Of a DNA stretch of 64,000 nucleotides, positions 9,578 through 18,036 are shown piece by piece. The notes under the pieces were generated by a model. It made no database searches. It was given only the letters and a program-made list of their open reading frames with translations, and had not been told where the DNA came from. The stretch's first letter is position 1. Each line of letters opens with the position of its first letter. The DNA is from Pseudomonas fluorescens. Its GTDB lineage: Bacteria > Pseudomonadota > Gammaproteobacteria > Pseudomonadales > Pseudomonadaceae. The stretch spans positions 1 to 64,000 of the forward strand of contig NZ_LACH01000026.1 in NCBI RefSeq assembly GCF_000968015.1. The letters are read 5' to 3'. The position numbers and the translations under genes are program-made.

Positions 9578-10579
9578 ATGTTCAACGGTAAATCGATTTT
9601 CATCTCTGGCGGCACCGGCTCGTTCGGGCGCAATTTCATCCGCCGGTTGCTGGAGCAATATCAACCGAAGCGGGTGGTGGTGTTCTCGCGCGATGAGCTC
9701 AAACAGTACGAGATGCAGCAGACGTTCAACGCACCGTGCATGCGTTATTTCCTCGGTGATGTGCGCGACGCTGACCGTTTGCGTCAGGCCATGCGCGGTA
9801 TCGATTACGTGGTGCATGCCGCGGCACTGAAACAAGTGCCGGCGGCGGAGTACAACCCCACCGAATGCATTCGCACCAACGTCAACGGCGCGGAAAACAT
9901 CATCGCCGCGGCCATCGACAACGGTGTGAAAAAAGTTGTCGCGCTGTCCACCGACAAGGCCGCCAGCCCGATCAACCTGTACGGCGCGACCAAGCTGCTG
10001 TCGGACAAATTGTTCGTCGCCGCAAACAACATTGCCGGTGACCAGAACACCCGTTTTTCGGTGGTCCGTTACGGCAACGTCGCCGGCTCGCGGGGGTCAG
10101 TGGTGCCGTTTTTCAGCAAGCTGATTGCCGAGGGCGCCACGGAGCTGCCGATCACCGATGAGCGCATGACGCGTTTCTGGATCACCCTCGATCACGGCGT
10201 GCAGTTTGTGCTCGACAGCTTCGCCCGCATGCACGGTGGTGAAGTGTTTGTGCCGAAGATCCCGTCGATTCGTATCGTCGATCTGGCGCAGGGCATGGCT
10301 GAACATCTGCCGCACAAACACGTCGGCATTCGTCCGGGGGAAAAACTCCATGAACTGATGGTGCCGCTGGACGACGCGCGCATGACCCTGGAGTTCGATG
10401 ATCACTACACCATTCAGCCGTCGATTCGTTTCACCAGCGTTGATGTGGATTTTGCCGTCGACAAACTGGGCGAGCAGGGCAGGCCGGTCAGTGAAGACTT
10501 CGAGTACCGTTCCGACACCAATCCGCACTACCTGTCGGTAGGTCAGATCGCAGATCTGCACGCGGAGCTGTCGGCATGA
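9578..10579 (+). CDS. pseB: UDP-GlcNAc 4,6-dehydratase (inverting)
   Basis: The first step of pseudaminic acid synthesis: UDP-GlcNAc to the 4-keto-6-deoxy altrosamine-type intermediate with inversion at C5. It has 333 residues, with the NADP-binding loop GGTGSFGRNF at residues 11-20, the HAAALKQVPAAEYNP segment typical of PseB/FlaA1, and the Tyr-x-x-x-Lys in NLYGATKLLSDKLFV. An AAAGGA ribosome site precedes it. pseC starts inside its stop. Confidence 0.95.
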   Translation: MFNGKSIFISGGTGSFGRNFIRRLLEQYQPKRVVVFSRDELKQYEMQQTFNAPCMRYFLGDVRDADRLRQAMRGIDYVVHAAALKQVPAAEYNPTECIRTNVNGAENIIAAAIDNGVKKVVALSTDKAASPINLYGATKLLSDKLFVAANNIAGDQNTRFSVVRYGNVAGSRGSVVPFFSKLIAEGATELPITDERMTRFWITLDHGVQFVLDSFARMHGGEVFVPKIPSIRIVDLAQGMAEHLPHKHVGIRPGEKLHELMVPLDDARMTLEFDDHYTIQPSIRFTSVDVDFAVDKLGEQGRPVSEDFEYRSDTNPHYLSVGQIADLHAELSA

Positions 10580-11739
10580 TTCCCTACGGTCGGCAAAGCC
10601 TCGATCAGGCAGATATCGATGCGGTGGTCGCCGTGTTGCAGTCCGATTGGTTGACGCAAGGGCCGACCATTGAACGCTTCGAACAGGCCATGGCCGAGCG
10701 TTGTCAGGCCGATTTCGCGGTGGCGGTGTGCAATGCCACGGCGGCGCTGCACATTGCCTGCCTGGCGGCAGGGCTCGGTCCGGGTGATCGTTTGTGGACG
10801 ACGCCAAACACCTTTCTGGCCTCGGCCAACTGCGGCCGTTACTGCGGCGCTGACATCGACTTCGTGGATATCGATCCACTGACCTGGAACCTCGACGCCT
10901 ACACCCTGGCGGCGAAGCTCGAAGTTGCCGAGCGCGAAGGCACGCTGCCGAAGGTACTGGTGGCCGTGGCGTTTTCCGGCCAAAGCTGCGACATGCGCAT
11001 GATCGCCGGACTGGCCGAACGTTACGGCGTTACGGTGATCGAGGACGCGTCCCACGCGGTCGGTGCCTCCTATGCCGGGCGTCCGGTGGGTTGCGGCGAA
11101 TTCGCGGCGATGACGGTGTTCAGTTTTCACCCGGTGAAAATCATCACCAGCGCCGAGGGTGGCATGGTGTTGACCAACCGCCCTGAACTGGCCGAGCGCT
11201 TGCAGCGTCTGCGCAGCCACGGCATGACCCGCGATCCGCATCAGATGACCGAATCCAGTCACGGCCCCTGGTACTACCAGCAGGTGGAAATGGGCTTCAA
11301 CTACCGGATCACCGATCTGCAAGCGGCGCTCGGTCTGTCGCAACTGAACAAACTCGATGGCTTCATCGCGCGCCGCCGTGAACTGGCGGCGCGTTATGAG
11401 CGGTTGCTGGCGTACTTGCCGCTGACCTTGCCTGGCGCGCAACCAGACGCCGAGTCGGCATGGCATCTGTACGTGGTGCGGTTGCAACCTGATCGGATCA
11501 ATCTCAGCCATCGGCAGGTGTTCGAAGGGTTGCGGGCGGCCGGGATCGGGGTGAACCTGCACTACATACCGGTGCATTTGCAGCCGTACTATCGCGAGCT
11601 GGGATTTGCCGAGGGTGACTTCCCGCAGGCTGAACGTTATTACGCCGAGGCCATCAGCCTGCCGATGTTTCCTTTGTTGAGCGATGAACAGCAGGACTTC
11701 GTGGTTGAGCAACTGCGTCGGTTGGTTCTTGAGGAGTAG
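10576..11739 (+). CDS. pseC: UDP-4-keto-6-deoxy-AltNAc aminotransferase
   Basis: The second step of pseudaminic acid synthesis, transferring an amino group from glutamate to C4. It is a 387-residue PLP enzyme of the DegT family; the PLP lysine is in FSFHPVKIITSAEGG. The glycine-rich GVNLHYIPVHLQPYY segment near the C-terminus is typical of PseC. It overlaps pseB by four bases and is followed 6 bases later by pseF. Confidence 0.95.
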   Translation: MIPYGRQSLDQADIDAVVAVLQSDWLTQGPTIERFEQAMAERCQADFAVAVCNATAALHIACLAAGLGPGDRLWTTPNTFLASANCGRYCGADIDFVDIDPLTWNLDAYTLAAKLEVAEREGTLPKVLVAVAFSGQSCDMRMIAGLAERYGVTVIEDASHAVGASYAGRPVGCGEFAAMTVFSFHPVKIITSAEGGMVLTNRPELAERLQRLRSHGMTRDPHQMTESSHGPWYYQQVEMGFNYRITDLQAALGLSQLNKLDGFIARRRELAARYERLLAYLPLTLPGAQPDAESAWHLYVVRLQPDRINLSHRQVFEGLRAAGIGVNLHYIPVHLQPYYRELGFAEGDFPQAERYYAEAISLPMFPLLSDEQQDFVVEQLRRLVLEE

Positions 11740-11745
11740 TGACAC

Positions 11746-12441
11746 TTGAACTGCGTTGCAATCATTCCGGCCCGCGGTGGCAGCAAGCGAATCCCGCGCA
11801 AGAACCTCAAGCCGTTCGACGGTGTACCGATGATCGTCCGTTCGATCCGTACGGCGCTTGATTGCGGGTTGTTCGATCAAGTCGTCGTCAGTACGGATGA
11901 CGAAGAAATTGCCGACGTCGCCCGGACTCATGGCGCGCTGGTGCCGTTCGTGCGGCCTGCCGAACTGGCTGATGATTTCACCGGGACAGCTGCGGTGATC
12001 GTGCATGCCTTGAGCCAATTGCCGACCTTCGACTACGTCTGCTGCATTTACGCTACCGCGCCGCTGTTGCAGGCGCGCTATCTGCGTCAGGGGCATGAAT
12101 TACTGGTGCAGCACCCGGACAAGTCCTTCGCTTTTTCCGTGGCTGGTTTCGGCTTCCCGGTGCAACGTGCCTTGACCCTTGACGAGCAGGGTGCCTTGAC
12201 CTCGCTCTATCCGGAGTTTCGCAACACCCGTTCCCAGGATTTGCCTGAAGCCTATCAGGATGCCGGCCAGTTCTATTGGGGGCGCAGAGAGGCCTGGTTG
12301 CGCGGCGATGTGCTGTTTTCTCCGGCGAGCCTGCCGGTGATTCTGCCGCGGCATCTAGTGCAGGACATCGACACCCTTGAAGATTGGAAGCGTGCCGAAT
12401 ACCTCTACGCTGCGTTGAAGGCTGGCGGAGAGTTGCAATGA
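11746..12441 (+). CDS. pseF: Pseudaminic acid cytidylyltransferase
   Basis: The last step of the pathway, activating pseudaminic acid to CMP-Pse. It has 231 residues with the CMP-NeuAc synthetase signature IIPARGGSKRIPRKN at residues 6-20. The start is an unusual TTG, chosen because a GAGGAG ribosome site ends 9 bases upstream and no ATG fits the conserved N-terminus. The gene ends inside the start of the pseG fusion. Confidence 0.93.
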   Translation: MNCVAIIPARGGSKRIPRKNLKPFDGVPMIVRSIRTALDCGLFDQVVVSTDDEEIADVARTHGALVPFVRPAELADDFTGTAAVIVHALSQLPTFDYVCCIYATAPLLQARYLRQGHELLVQHPDKSFAFSVAGFGFPVQRALTLDEQGALTSLYPEFRNTRSQDLPEAYQDAGQFYWGRREAWLRGDVLFSPASLPVILPRHLVQDIDTLEDWKRAEYLYAALKAGGELQ

Positions 12442-13943
12442 GGGTGTTGATCCGCGCCGACGCGTCGCCGACCATTGGCAGCGGTCACATTGCTCGCTGT
12501 TTGACCCTGGCCAGAGTCTTGCGCAAGCAAGGCGCGCAGGTGGCCTTCGCTTGCCGACTGTTGCCGGGCCATCGACTGGATGCACTGCAAGCCGAGGGCT
12601 TTGAAGTTTTCGCCCTGGCGGCTCGTTACCCTGATGAAGACCCGCAACAGGCGATCGAATCCTTGCTGCCTTGGCAGGCGGACATCGCCGCGCTTGGGCA
12701 AGCGCTGAGTAATCATCCGGCCTTCGACTGGGTCATCGTCGACCACTACGGCCTTGACCATCATTGGCAGACTGCGGCCCGCCGTTGGGCGCCAAGGATT
12801 GCCGCTGTGGACGACCTCGCCACTCGAACCTACAGCGTCGATCTGCTGCTCAACCAGAATTTATCGGGTACGCCACAAGCCTACGCTTCGCTGCTGGCGC
12901 CCGGTTGCCAGACTTTACTCGGCCCACATTTTGCCCTGCTGCGCGATGAATTCTGCTGCCCGGCGATTCCGGTCAAGCCCCAGGCCAGGCGAGTGCTGGT
13001 GAATTTCGGTGGTTTCGATGCGGCGATGCAAACCTATCACGCGATGCTGGCAATGGCGGATTTGCATGAGCTCGAAGTCGATTTCGTCGCCGGTGCCGAC
13101 AACCCGGCCTGGGCACAGATGCAGGCCTTGGCGGCGAGTCGTCCGAACTGGCGCTTGCACAGTTTTGTCAGTGACTTTTACCGACTGATGACCGAGGCCG
13201 ACCTGTTTGTCGGTGCCGGCGGTGGCACCAGTTGGGAGCGGGCGGCCATGGGGTTGCCGACGATCTGTATCGCGGTCTCGAATAATCAGCAGGCCAACGC
13301 CGAAATAATGGCGACCTCAGGTTCCCATGTGTATCTGGGCCACCGCGAGAACGTCAGCGTCGAGCAGCTGCGTCAGGCCATTGCTTTTCTCGCGGGTAAT
13401 CAGGGATTACGCCAAAGCCTGGCCGAACACTCGCGTCAGTTGGTCGATGGGCGGGGCGCGCAGCGCGTTGCGGCAGCGCTCGCCGGTGCGGTATTGCAGG
13501 TTCGCAAGGCGTCCCTGGACGATGCGCAGCTGCTGTTCGAGGGGCGCAATGCCGAGTCGGTGCGGCGCTGGTCGCTGGACACGCAGGTCATCGATTGGCA
13601 ACGGCATCAAGACTGGCTGGCCGCGAGCCTGAGCAACCCGGGGCGATTACTGTTGATTGCCGAGGCGGACGATGGCCCGGTCGGGGTACTGCGTTATGAC
13701 CTGGACGGACTTGAAGCCGAAGTCTCGATTTATCTGCTTGAAGGCCGCCTCGGTCTAGGGTGGGGCAGGGCCCTGCTGGCGCGGGGCGAAGCTTTTGTGA
13801 CCGCCCACTGGCCGCAACTGAATGTCATCACCGCTCAAGTGTTGCCGGTGAATCAGCCGTCGCTGAAGCTGTTTCGCGAGGCAGGGTTCACCCAGCGTGC
13901 TTGCGCGTTCACGCGCATATTGAAGGATCACCGCAATGACTAG
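12438..13943 (+). CDS. pseG: PseG UDP-sugar hydrolase fused to a GNAT acetyltransferase (PseH-like)
   Basis: Two enzymes in one 501-residue chain. Residues 1 to about 345 are PseG, a GT-B-fold hydrolase that releases UDP from the diacetamido altrose; the N-terminal RADASPTIGSGHIARCL loop and GAGGGTSWERAAMG are visible. Residues about 352-500 form a GNAT domain with the acetyl-CoA loop GRLGLGWGRALL, likely the PseH N-acetyltransferase that acts just before PseG. No separate pseH is present, which supports the fusion as its replacement. The frame is open for 54 bases upstream, but the ATG overlapping pseF gives the conserved N-terminus. Confidence 0.9.
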   Translation: MRVLIRADASPTIGSGHIARCLTLARVLRKQGAQVAFACRLLPGHRLDALQAEGFEVFALAARYPDEDPQQAIESLLPWQADIAALGQALSNHPAFDWVIVDHYGLDHHWQTAARRWAPRIAAVDDLATRTYSVDLLLNQNLSGTPQAYASLLAPGCQTLLGPHFALLRDEFCCPAIPVKPQARRVLVNFGGFDAAMQTYHAMLAMADLHELEVDFVAGADNPAWAQMQALAASRPNWRLHSFVSDFYRLMTEADLFVGAGGGTSWERAAMGLPTICIAVSNNQQANAEIMATSGSHVYLGHRENVSVEQLRQAIAFLAGNQGLRQSLAEHSRQLVDGRGAQRVAAALAGAVLQVRKASLDDAQLLFEGRNAESVRRWSLDTQVIDWQRHQDWLAASLSNPGRLLLIAEADDGPVGVLRYDLDGLEAEVSIYLLEGRLGLGWGRALLARGEAFVTAHWPQLNVITAQVLPVNQPSLKLFREAGFTQRACAFTRILKDHRND

Positions 13944-14988
13944 CTTCAAGATCGGCAATCGCTCCATCGGTGCCGATGCGCCGCCATTCATCATTGCCGA
14001 GATGAGTGGCAACCATAACCAGTCTCTGGAGGTGGCGCTGCAGATCGTCGAAGCCGCGGCCAAGGCCGGTGCCCATGCCTTGAAGCTGCAGACCTACACC
14101 GCCGAGACCATGACCCTGGACCTGTGCGAAGGTGAGTTCTTCATCAAGGACCCTGACAGCCTCTGGGCCGGTTCTTCGCTGTACGCGTTGTACGAGAAGG
14201 CCCACACACCGTGGGAATGGCACGCGCCGATTTTCGCCCGGGCCAAAGAGCTGGGCATGCTCGCGTTTTCCACGCCGTTTGATGACACTGCAGTGGACTT
14301 CCTCGAAAGTCTCGACGTGCCGGCCTACAAGATCGCCAGCTTCGAAAATACCGACCTGCCACTGATTCGTCGGGTCGCTGCGACCGGCAAGCCATTGATC
14401 ATTTCTACCGGCATGGCCAGCATCGCTGAACTCGATGAAACCGTACGTGCCGCCCGCGAGGCCGGTTGCAAGGATCTGGTGTTGCTCAAGTGCACCAGCA
14501 CTTACCCGGCGACGCCCGCCAACAGCAACGTGCGGACGATTCCTCATTTGCGCGAATTGTTTGGCTGTGAAGTCGGGCTGTCTGATCACTCCATGGGCGT
14601 CGGTGTGTCTGTGGCTGCGGTGGCCTTGGGGGCGACGGTGGTGGAAAAGCACTTCACCCTCGACCGTTCCGCCGGTGGCGTGGACGCCAGTTTTTCGCTG
14701 GAACCGGCGGAGCTGGCCAGCCTGGTGATAGAAACCGAACGCGCGTGGCAGGCCATGGGCCATGTGCATTACGGTGTGACGGACGCCGAGCGCAAGTCCC
14801 TGGTGTACCGCCGCTCGCTCTATGTGACTCAGGACATGGCGGCCGGCGAGCCCTTCAGCGCCGCCAATCTGCGGGCCATCCGTCCTGGCCTGGGGCTGGC
14901 GCCCAAACATGCTGAAACCCTTCTGGGCCGCCGTGCCCGCCAGGCCATCAAGCGCGGAACGCCGCTGGATTGGTCATTGGTCGAATAA
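13936..14988 (+). CDS. pseI: Pseudaminic acid synthase
   Basis: Condenses 2,4-diacetamido-2,4,6-trideoxy-altrose with phosphoenolpyruvate to give pseudaminic acid. It is a 350-residue NeuB-family enzyme with a TIM-barrel part (FIIAEMSGNHNQSLEVAL near residue 17) and a C-terminal SAF antifreeze-like domain (about 285-348, containing RRSLYVTQDMAAGE). It starts inside the end of pseG and closes the pse operon. No clear terminator follows; the next 229 bases hold no obvious gene. Confidence 0.95.
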   Translation: MTSFKIGNRSIGADAPPFIIAEMSGNHNQSLEVALQIVEAAAKAGAHALKLQTYTAETMTLDLCEGEFFIKDPDSLWAGSSLYALYEKAHTPWEWHAPIFARAKELGMLAFSTPFDDTAVDFLESLDVPAYKIASFENTDLPLIRRVAATGKPLIISTGMASIAELDETVRAAREAGCKDLVLLKCTSTYPATPANSNVRTIPHLRELFGCEVGLSDHSMGVGVSVAAVALGATVVEKHFTLDRSAGGVDASFSLEPAELASLVIETERAWQAMGHVHYGVTDAERKSLVYRRSLYVTQDMAAGEPFSAANLRAIRPGLGLAPKHAETLLGRRARQAIKRGTPLDWSLVE

Positions 14989-15217
14989 CGCCTTATCGGC
15001 CAGATTCGGCAAAATAGCGTGACCTGCGAGTCATAACGCGCATCTTCACTGTATTGTATTAATCGGGGAGGTGGCGCCTGGTGTCTGTTTGGCCCAGTGA
15101 TAGCCTTTTATTCTTCCCGTCCGTCGCTCCCTCGGGGCGACATTTTTCTCTGTTTGTCGGCGCCCCTCGAATCATTACGAGCGGTGGTATTGGGCTGTTT
15201 ATTATTGGGAAGCCGTA

Positions 15218-16144
15218 ATGATTGGCATAAAAAGCATTGCGAGCTACGTTCCTGTAGCCGGCGTGGACAATTACGCACAAGGTGCAAAATTCGAAAAGGA
15301 TGAAGAGTTCATCCTGGGCAAGATCGGTTCGGCCTTCCTGCCGCGTAAAGACGCCGGGCAGGAAACCTCGGACCTGTGTGTCGAAGCAGCCAATGCGCTG
15401 TTCGCCAACAATCCCGACTTGAAACGTGAAGACATCGACGTGTTGATCGTTGTCACCCAGAACGGCGACGAAGAAGGCTTGCCGCACACCGCAGCTATCG
15501 TTCAGGACAAACTGGGCCTGCCGACGACCGTGGCCGCGTTCGATATTTCCCTGGGCTGCTCCGGTTACGTCTACGGCATCTATGCGATCAAGGGTTTCAT
15601 GGAAGCCGCAGGCTTGAAGAATGGCCTGCTGATCACCGCTGATCCGTACTCCAAGATCGTCGACCCGGAAGACCGCAACACCACCATGCTCTTTGGTGAT
15701 GCGGCAACTGCCACCTGGATGGGCGAAGACGCACCATGGCAGTTGGGCAAGGCCAAGTTCGGCACCGATGGTTCCGGCGCACCGCACCTGAAGGTGACCG
15801 ACGGGGTGTTCTTCATGAACGGTCGCCAGGTGTTCAATTTTGCGCTGCTTAAAGTCCCGGCGCATTTGCACGAGTTGCTGGCCGATTCGCAACTGACCGC
15901 TGACGATATCGATGCCTTTTGCATCCACCAGGGCAGTGCAGCGATTGTCGATGCCGTGGCGCGACGCTTCGAAGGCGAGCCGGAGAAGTTCATCAAGGAC
16001 ATGGTCGAGACCGGCAATACGGTGTCGTCGAGCATCCCGCTGCTGCTGGAAAAACATGTGCTGGACTCCACCTGGAAGCGCGTGGCGTTGAGCGGTTTCG
16101 GCGTTGGTTTGTCGTGGGGCTCGGCGATTATCTATCGCCCTTGA
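15218..16144 (+). CDS. FabH-like ketoacyl-ACP synthase III
   Basis: A 308-residue KAS III family protein with an intact Cys-His-Asn triad: Cys114 in SLGCSGYVYG, His in FCIHQGSAAIVD and Asn in VETGNTVSSSIP. It is unlikely to be the housekeeping FabH, given its place between pseI and the maf/fliC genes. In P. syringae a KAS III gene lies in the flagellin glycosylation island, where flagellin carries an acyl-modified viosamine. By analogy it may build an acyl group attached to a flagellin sugar; this is inference. It is followed by a strong terminator at 16170-16204. Confidence 0.85.
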   Translation: MIGIKSIASYVPVAGVDNYAQGAKFEKDEEFILGKIGSAFLPRKDAGQETSDLCVEAANALFANNPDLKREDIDVLIVVTQNGDEEGLPHTAAIVQDKLGLPTTVAAFDISLGCSGYVYGIYAIKGFMEAAGLKNGLLITADPYSKIVDPEDRNTTMLFGDAATATWMGEDAPWQLGKAKFGTDGSGAPHLKVTDGVFFMNGRQVFNFALLKVPAHLHELLADSQLTADDIDAFCIHQGSAAIVDAVARRFEGEPEKFIKDMVETGNTVSSSIPLLLEKHVLDSTWKRVALSGFGVGLSWGSAIIYRP

Positions 16145-16163
16145 TCTTTCAAAAGCCAGGCAC

Positions 16164-16204
16164 AAAAAAAGCGTTCAAGGTGTAACCTTGAGCGCTATTT
16201 TTTT
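16164..16204. terminator. Bidirectional rho-independent terminator
   Basis: A 12-bp stem (16170-16181 with 16185-16196, one G-T wobble) closes a GTA loop and is followed by seven T at 16198-16204. A seven-A tract at 16164-16170 precedes it, so it could stop transcription in both directions. It separates the fabH-like gene from maf. Confidence 0.9.
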
Positions 16205-16227
16205 GCCCGAATGAAAAGCGAGGCTCC

Positions 16228-17520
16228 ATGAGCGAGTTCTTTGAGCGCAACGGCGAGTTGATACAGCGACGCTGGCCCAAGGTCTGGCATCGACTGATGG
16301 TGGAGAACAGCGCCGCCTTGCAAGCTGATCTGGTGGAAGGCCTGGGCTCGACGTTGAGCATCAATGGCATTCAGTTGACCAGTCGCCATGACCGCACTCG
16401 CGAAGCGTTGCTTCAAGCCGACAGCCTGCCCGTCGACAGTCCGGTAGTGCATGTCTATGGCACCGGGCTGGGTGATTTGCAGCTGCAATTGCTGGAGCGT
16501 GCCGGGCTTGAACGGTTGTACGTGCACATTCTGAACGGTGCGGTGTTTGCCCTGGTGCTGCAACTGCTCGATCAACAGCCTTGGCTCGGCGATTCGCGAG
16601 TGGTGCTGCTGTACGCCGGCGATCTCTCGGAAATCCAGTTGCCGTACTTCGCGCTGCCTTCGGAGCTGGTGCTGGCGGACGACTTCAACGCCAAAATCCG
16701 CGACCGGCTGATCAGCGAAACCCACCTGACTTTCAACAATCGCGAATTCGATGCCGATAATCCGGAAATTGCCGAGCGTTTGCAGGCGTGTGTAGAGCGC
16801 GTTCGCGCCGATGCCGATGTTGCCGAGCTGTTTGCCACCTGTTCCGGCAGGGAAGTGTTTGTCATTGCCACCGGGCCGAGTCTGGAACAGCACTTCGACA
16901 CGCTGCGTACGGTACGCGAACAGGCGCGGCGGCCACTGTTCATTTGCGTCGATACCGCCTACCGACCGCTTGTCGAGCATGGGATCAAACCGGATGTGGT
17001 GGTCACGATCGATCAGCGCATCTCGACGCGTCATTTGCCGTCCGATGCCACGAGCGATATCACGCTGGTCTACATGCCTATGGTCGATCCAGCGGTTTTG
17101 GATGGCTGGCAGGGCAAGCGTTACGTGGCCTATTCCGCCAGTCCTGTCTATAAGGACATGCGCCAGCAATTACCCAAGGCCCAACTCTTTGTCGGTGGCA
17201 GTGTGATTCACCCGGCGGTGGACCTGGCGGTACACATGGGGGGCAGCCAGATCACTCTGTTCGGCGCCGACTTTGCTTTCCCGAACAACAAGACCCACGC
17301 CGGCTGGAATGACGGTGATCTTGGACCGCAAGTGAGCGCTGCCCGGCACTGGGTCCTCGATGGCCACGGTCAGCGAGTCAAGACACAGCTCAATTTCCGC
17401 AGTTACCTGTGCGAGCTGGAGCGGTACATCGCCGGGCATACTCGGGTGGCTTTCTATAACAGCAGTCGGGCAGGGGCGATGATCGTCGGCACGACGTTTC
17501 ACCCGGAGCTCACGCGATGA
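16228..17520 (+). CDS. Maf/DUF115 motility-associated glycosyltransferase
   Basis: A 430-residue protein of the MAF_flag10 (DUF115, MptE-like) family that transfers pseudaminic acid or related nonulosonic acids to flagellin Ser/Thr residues. The core motif region VFVIATGPSLEQHFDTLR (about 210-227) and the PDVVVTIDQRISTRH segment are characteristic. Position directly before fliC and after a full pse pathway supports CMP-Pse as donor. It starts after the terminator, so it may have its own promoter, not clearly seen. The next gene begins inside its stop codon. Confidence 0.88.
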   Translation: MSEFFERNGELIQRRWPKVWHRLMVENSAALQADLVEGLGSTLSINGIQLTSRHDRTREALLQADSLPVDSPVVHVYGTGLGDLQLQLLERAGLERLYVHILNGAVFALVLQLLDQQPWLGDSRVVLLYAGDLSEIQLPYFALPSELVLADDFNAKIRDRLISETHLTFNNREFDADNPEIAERLQACVERVRADADVAELFATCSGREVFVIATGPSLEQHFDTLRTVREQARRPLFICVDTAYRPLVEHGIKPDVVVTIDQRISTRHLPSDATSDITLVYMPMVDPAVLDGWQGKRYVAYSASPVYKDMRQQLPKAQLFVGGSVIHPAVDLAVHMGGSQITLFGADFAFPNNKTHAGWNDGDLGPQVSAARHWVLDGHGQRVKTQLNFRSYLCELERYIAGHTRVAFYNSSRAGAMIVGTTFHPELTR

Positions 17521-17783
17521 CTGAATCCTCCCTGGTTACCGAGGCGCGGCAGTGTTCCGTTTTGTTCCGTCTGGGACGAGATGTCGAAGCTGCGCTGCTG
17601 ATGGTCCAGATCTGCAGTGATGTGCAATCGGCGATGGGTCGTGAGAATGGCGAGGTCCAATCCCGCTGGACGGCGTTGCTCACCGACATGCTTGCCTGTC
17701 AGGAGGCGCAGGATTGGTTGGCGCTGGCTGATTATCTCGATCATGAGTTGCCCCAGTTGCTGGTAGCGGCCGCTGCCGGTTAA
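17517..17783 (+). CDS. Small protein of unknown function between maf and fliC
   Basis: An 88-residue, mostly alpha-helical, acidic protein that I do not recognise. Its ATG overlaps the stop of the DUF115 gene, so the two are translationally coupled and likely function together. There is no signal peptide or transmembrane segment. The size and helical pattern (RLGRDVEAALLMVQI, LADYLDHELPQLLVAA) resemble a small chaperone or adaptor, but that is only a guess. Confidence 0.7.
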   Translation: MTESSLVTEARQCSVLFRLGRDVEAALLMVQICSDVQSAMGRENGEVQSRWTALLTDMLACQEAQDWLALADYLDHELPQLLVAAAAG

Positions 17784-17929
17784 GGCTTTTTGACAATTGC
17801 CGGTACAGGCGAGTCCTCGCTGTCCCGTTACCGGCATTTCCCTGACGTCACTTTTTTGTATTGGACTGCCGCCAAGCCCTTGTTTCATTAGGGGTGGCAG
17901 TGTGATGGCAAATATTTTTGAAAATCCCC

Positions 17930-17956
17930 TAAAGCAACCTGCGTTCGCGACGATAA
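17930..17956 (+). promoter_or_regulatory. Sigma28 (FliA) promoter of fliC
   Basis: TAAA at 17930-17933, 15 bases, then GACGATAA at 17949-17956, matching the flagellar sigma28 consensus TAAA-N15-GCCGATAA in all but one position. It lies 80 bases before the flagellin ATG. Confidence 0.92.
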
Positions 17957-18036
17957 CTATTACGTAGGTTCTCTTGGCCATACCCGGCGGTTGCCAGGGC
18001 CGGAAGCCGCAGTACCCAACCAACGAGGAATTCGTC

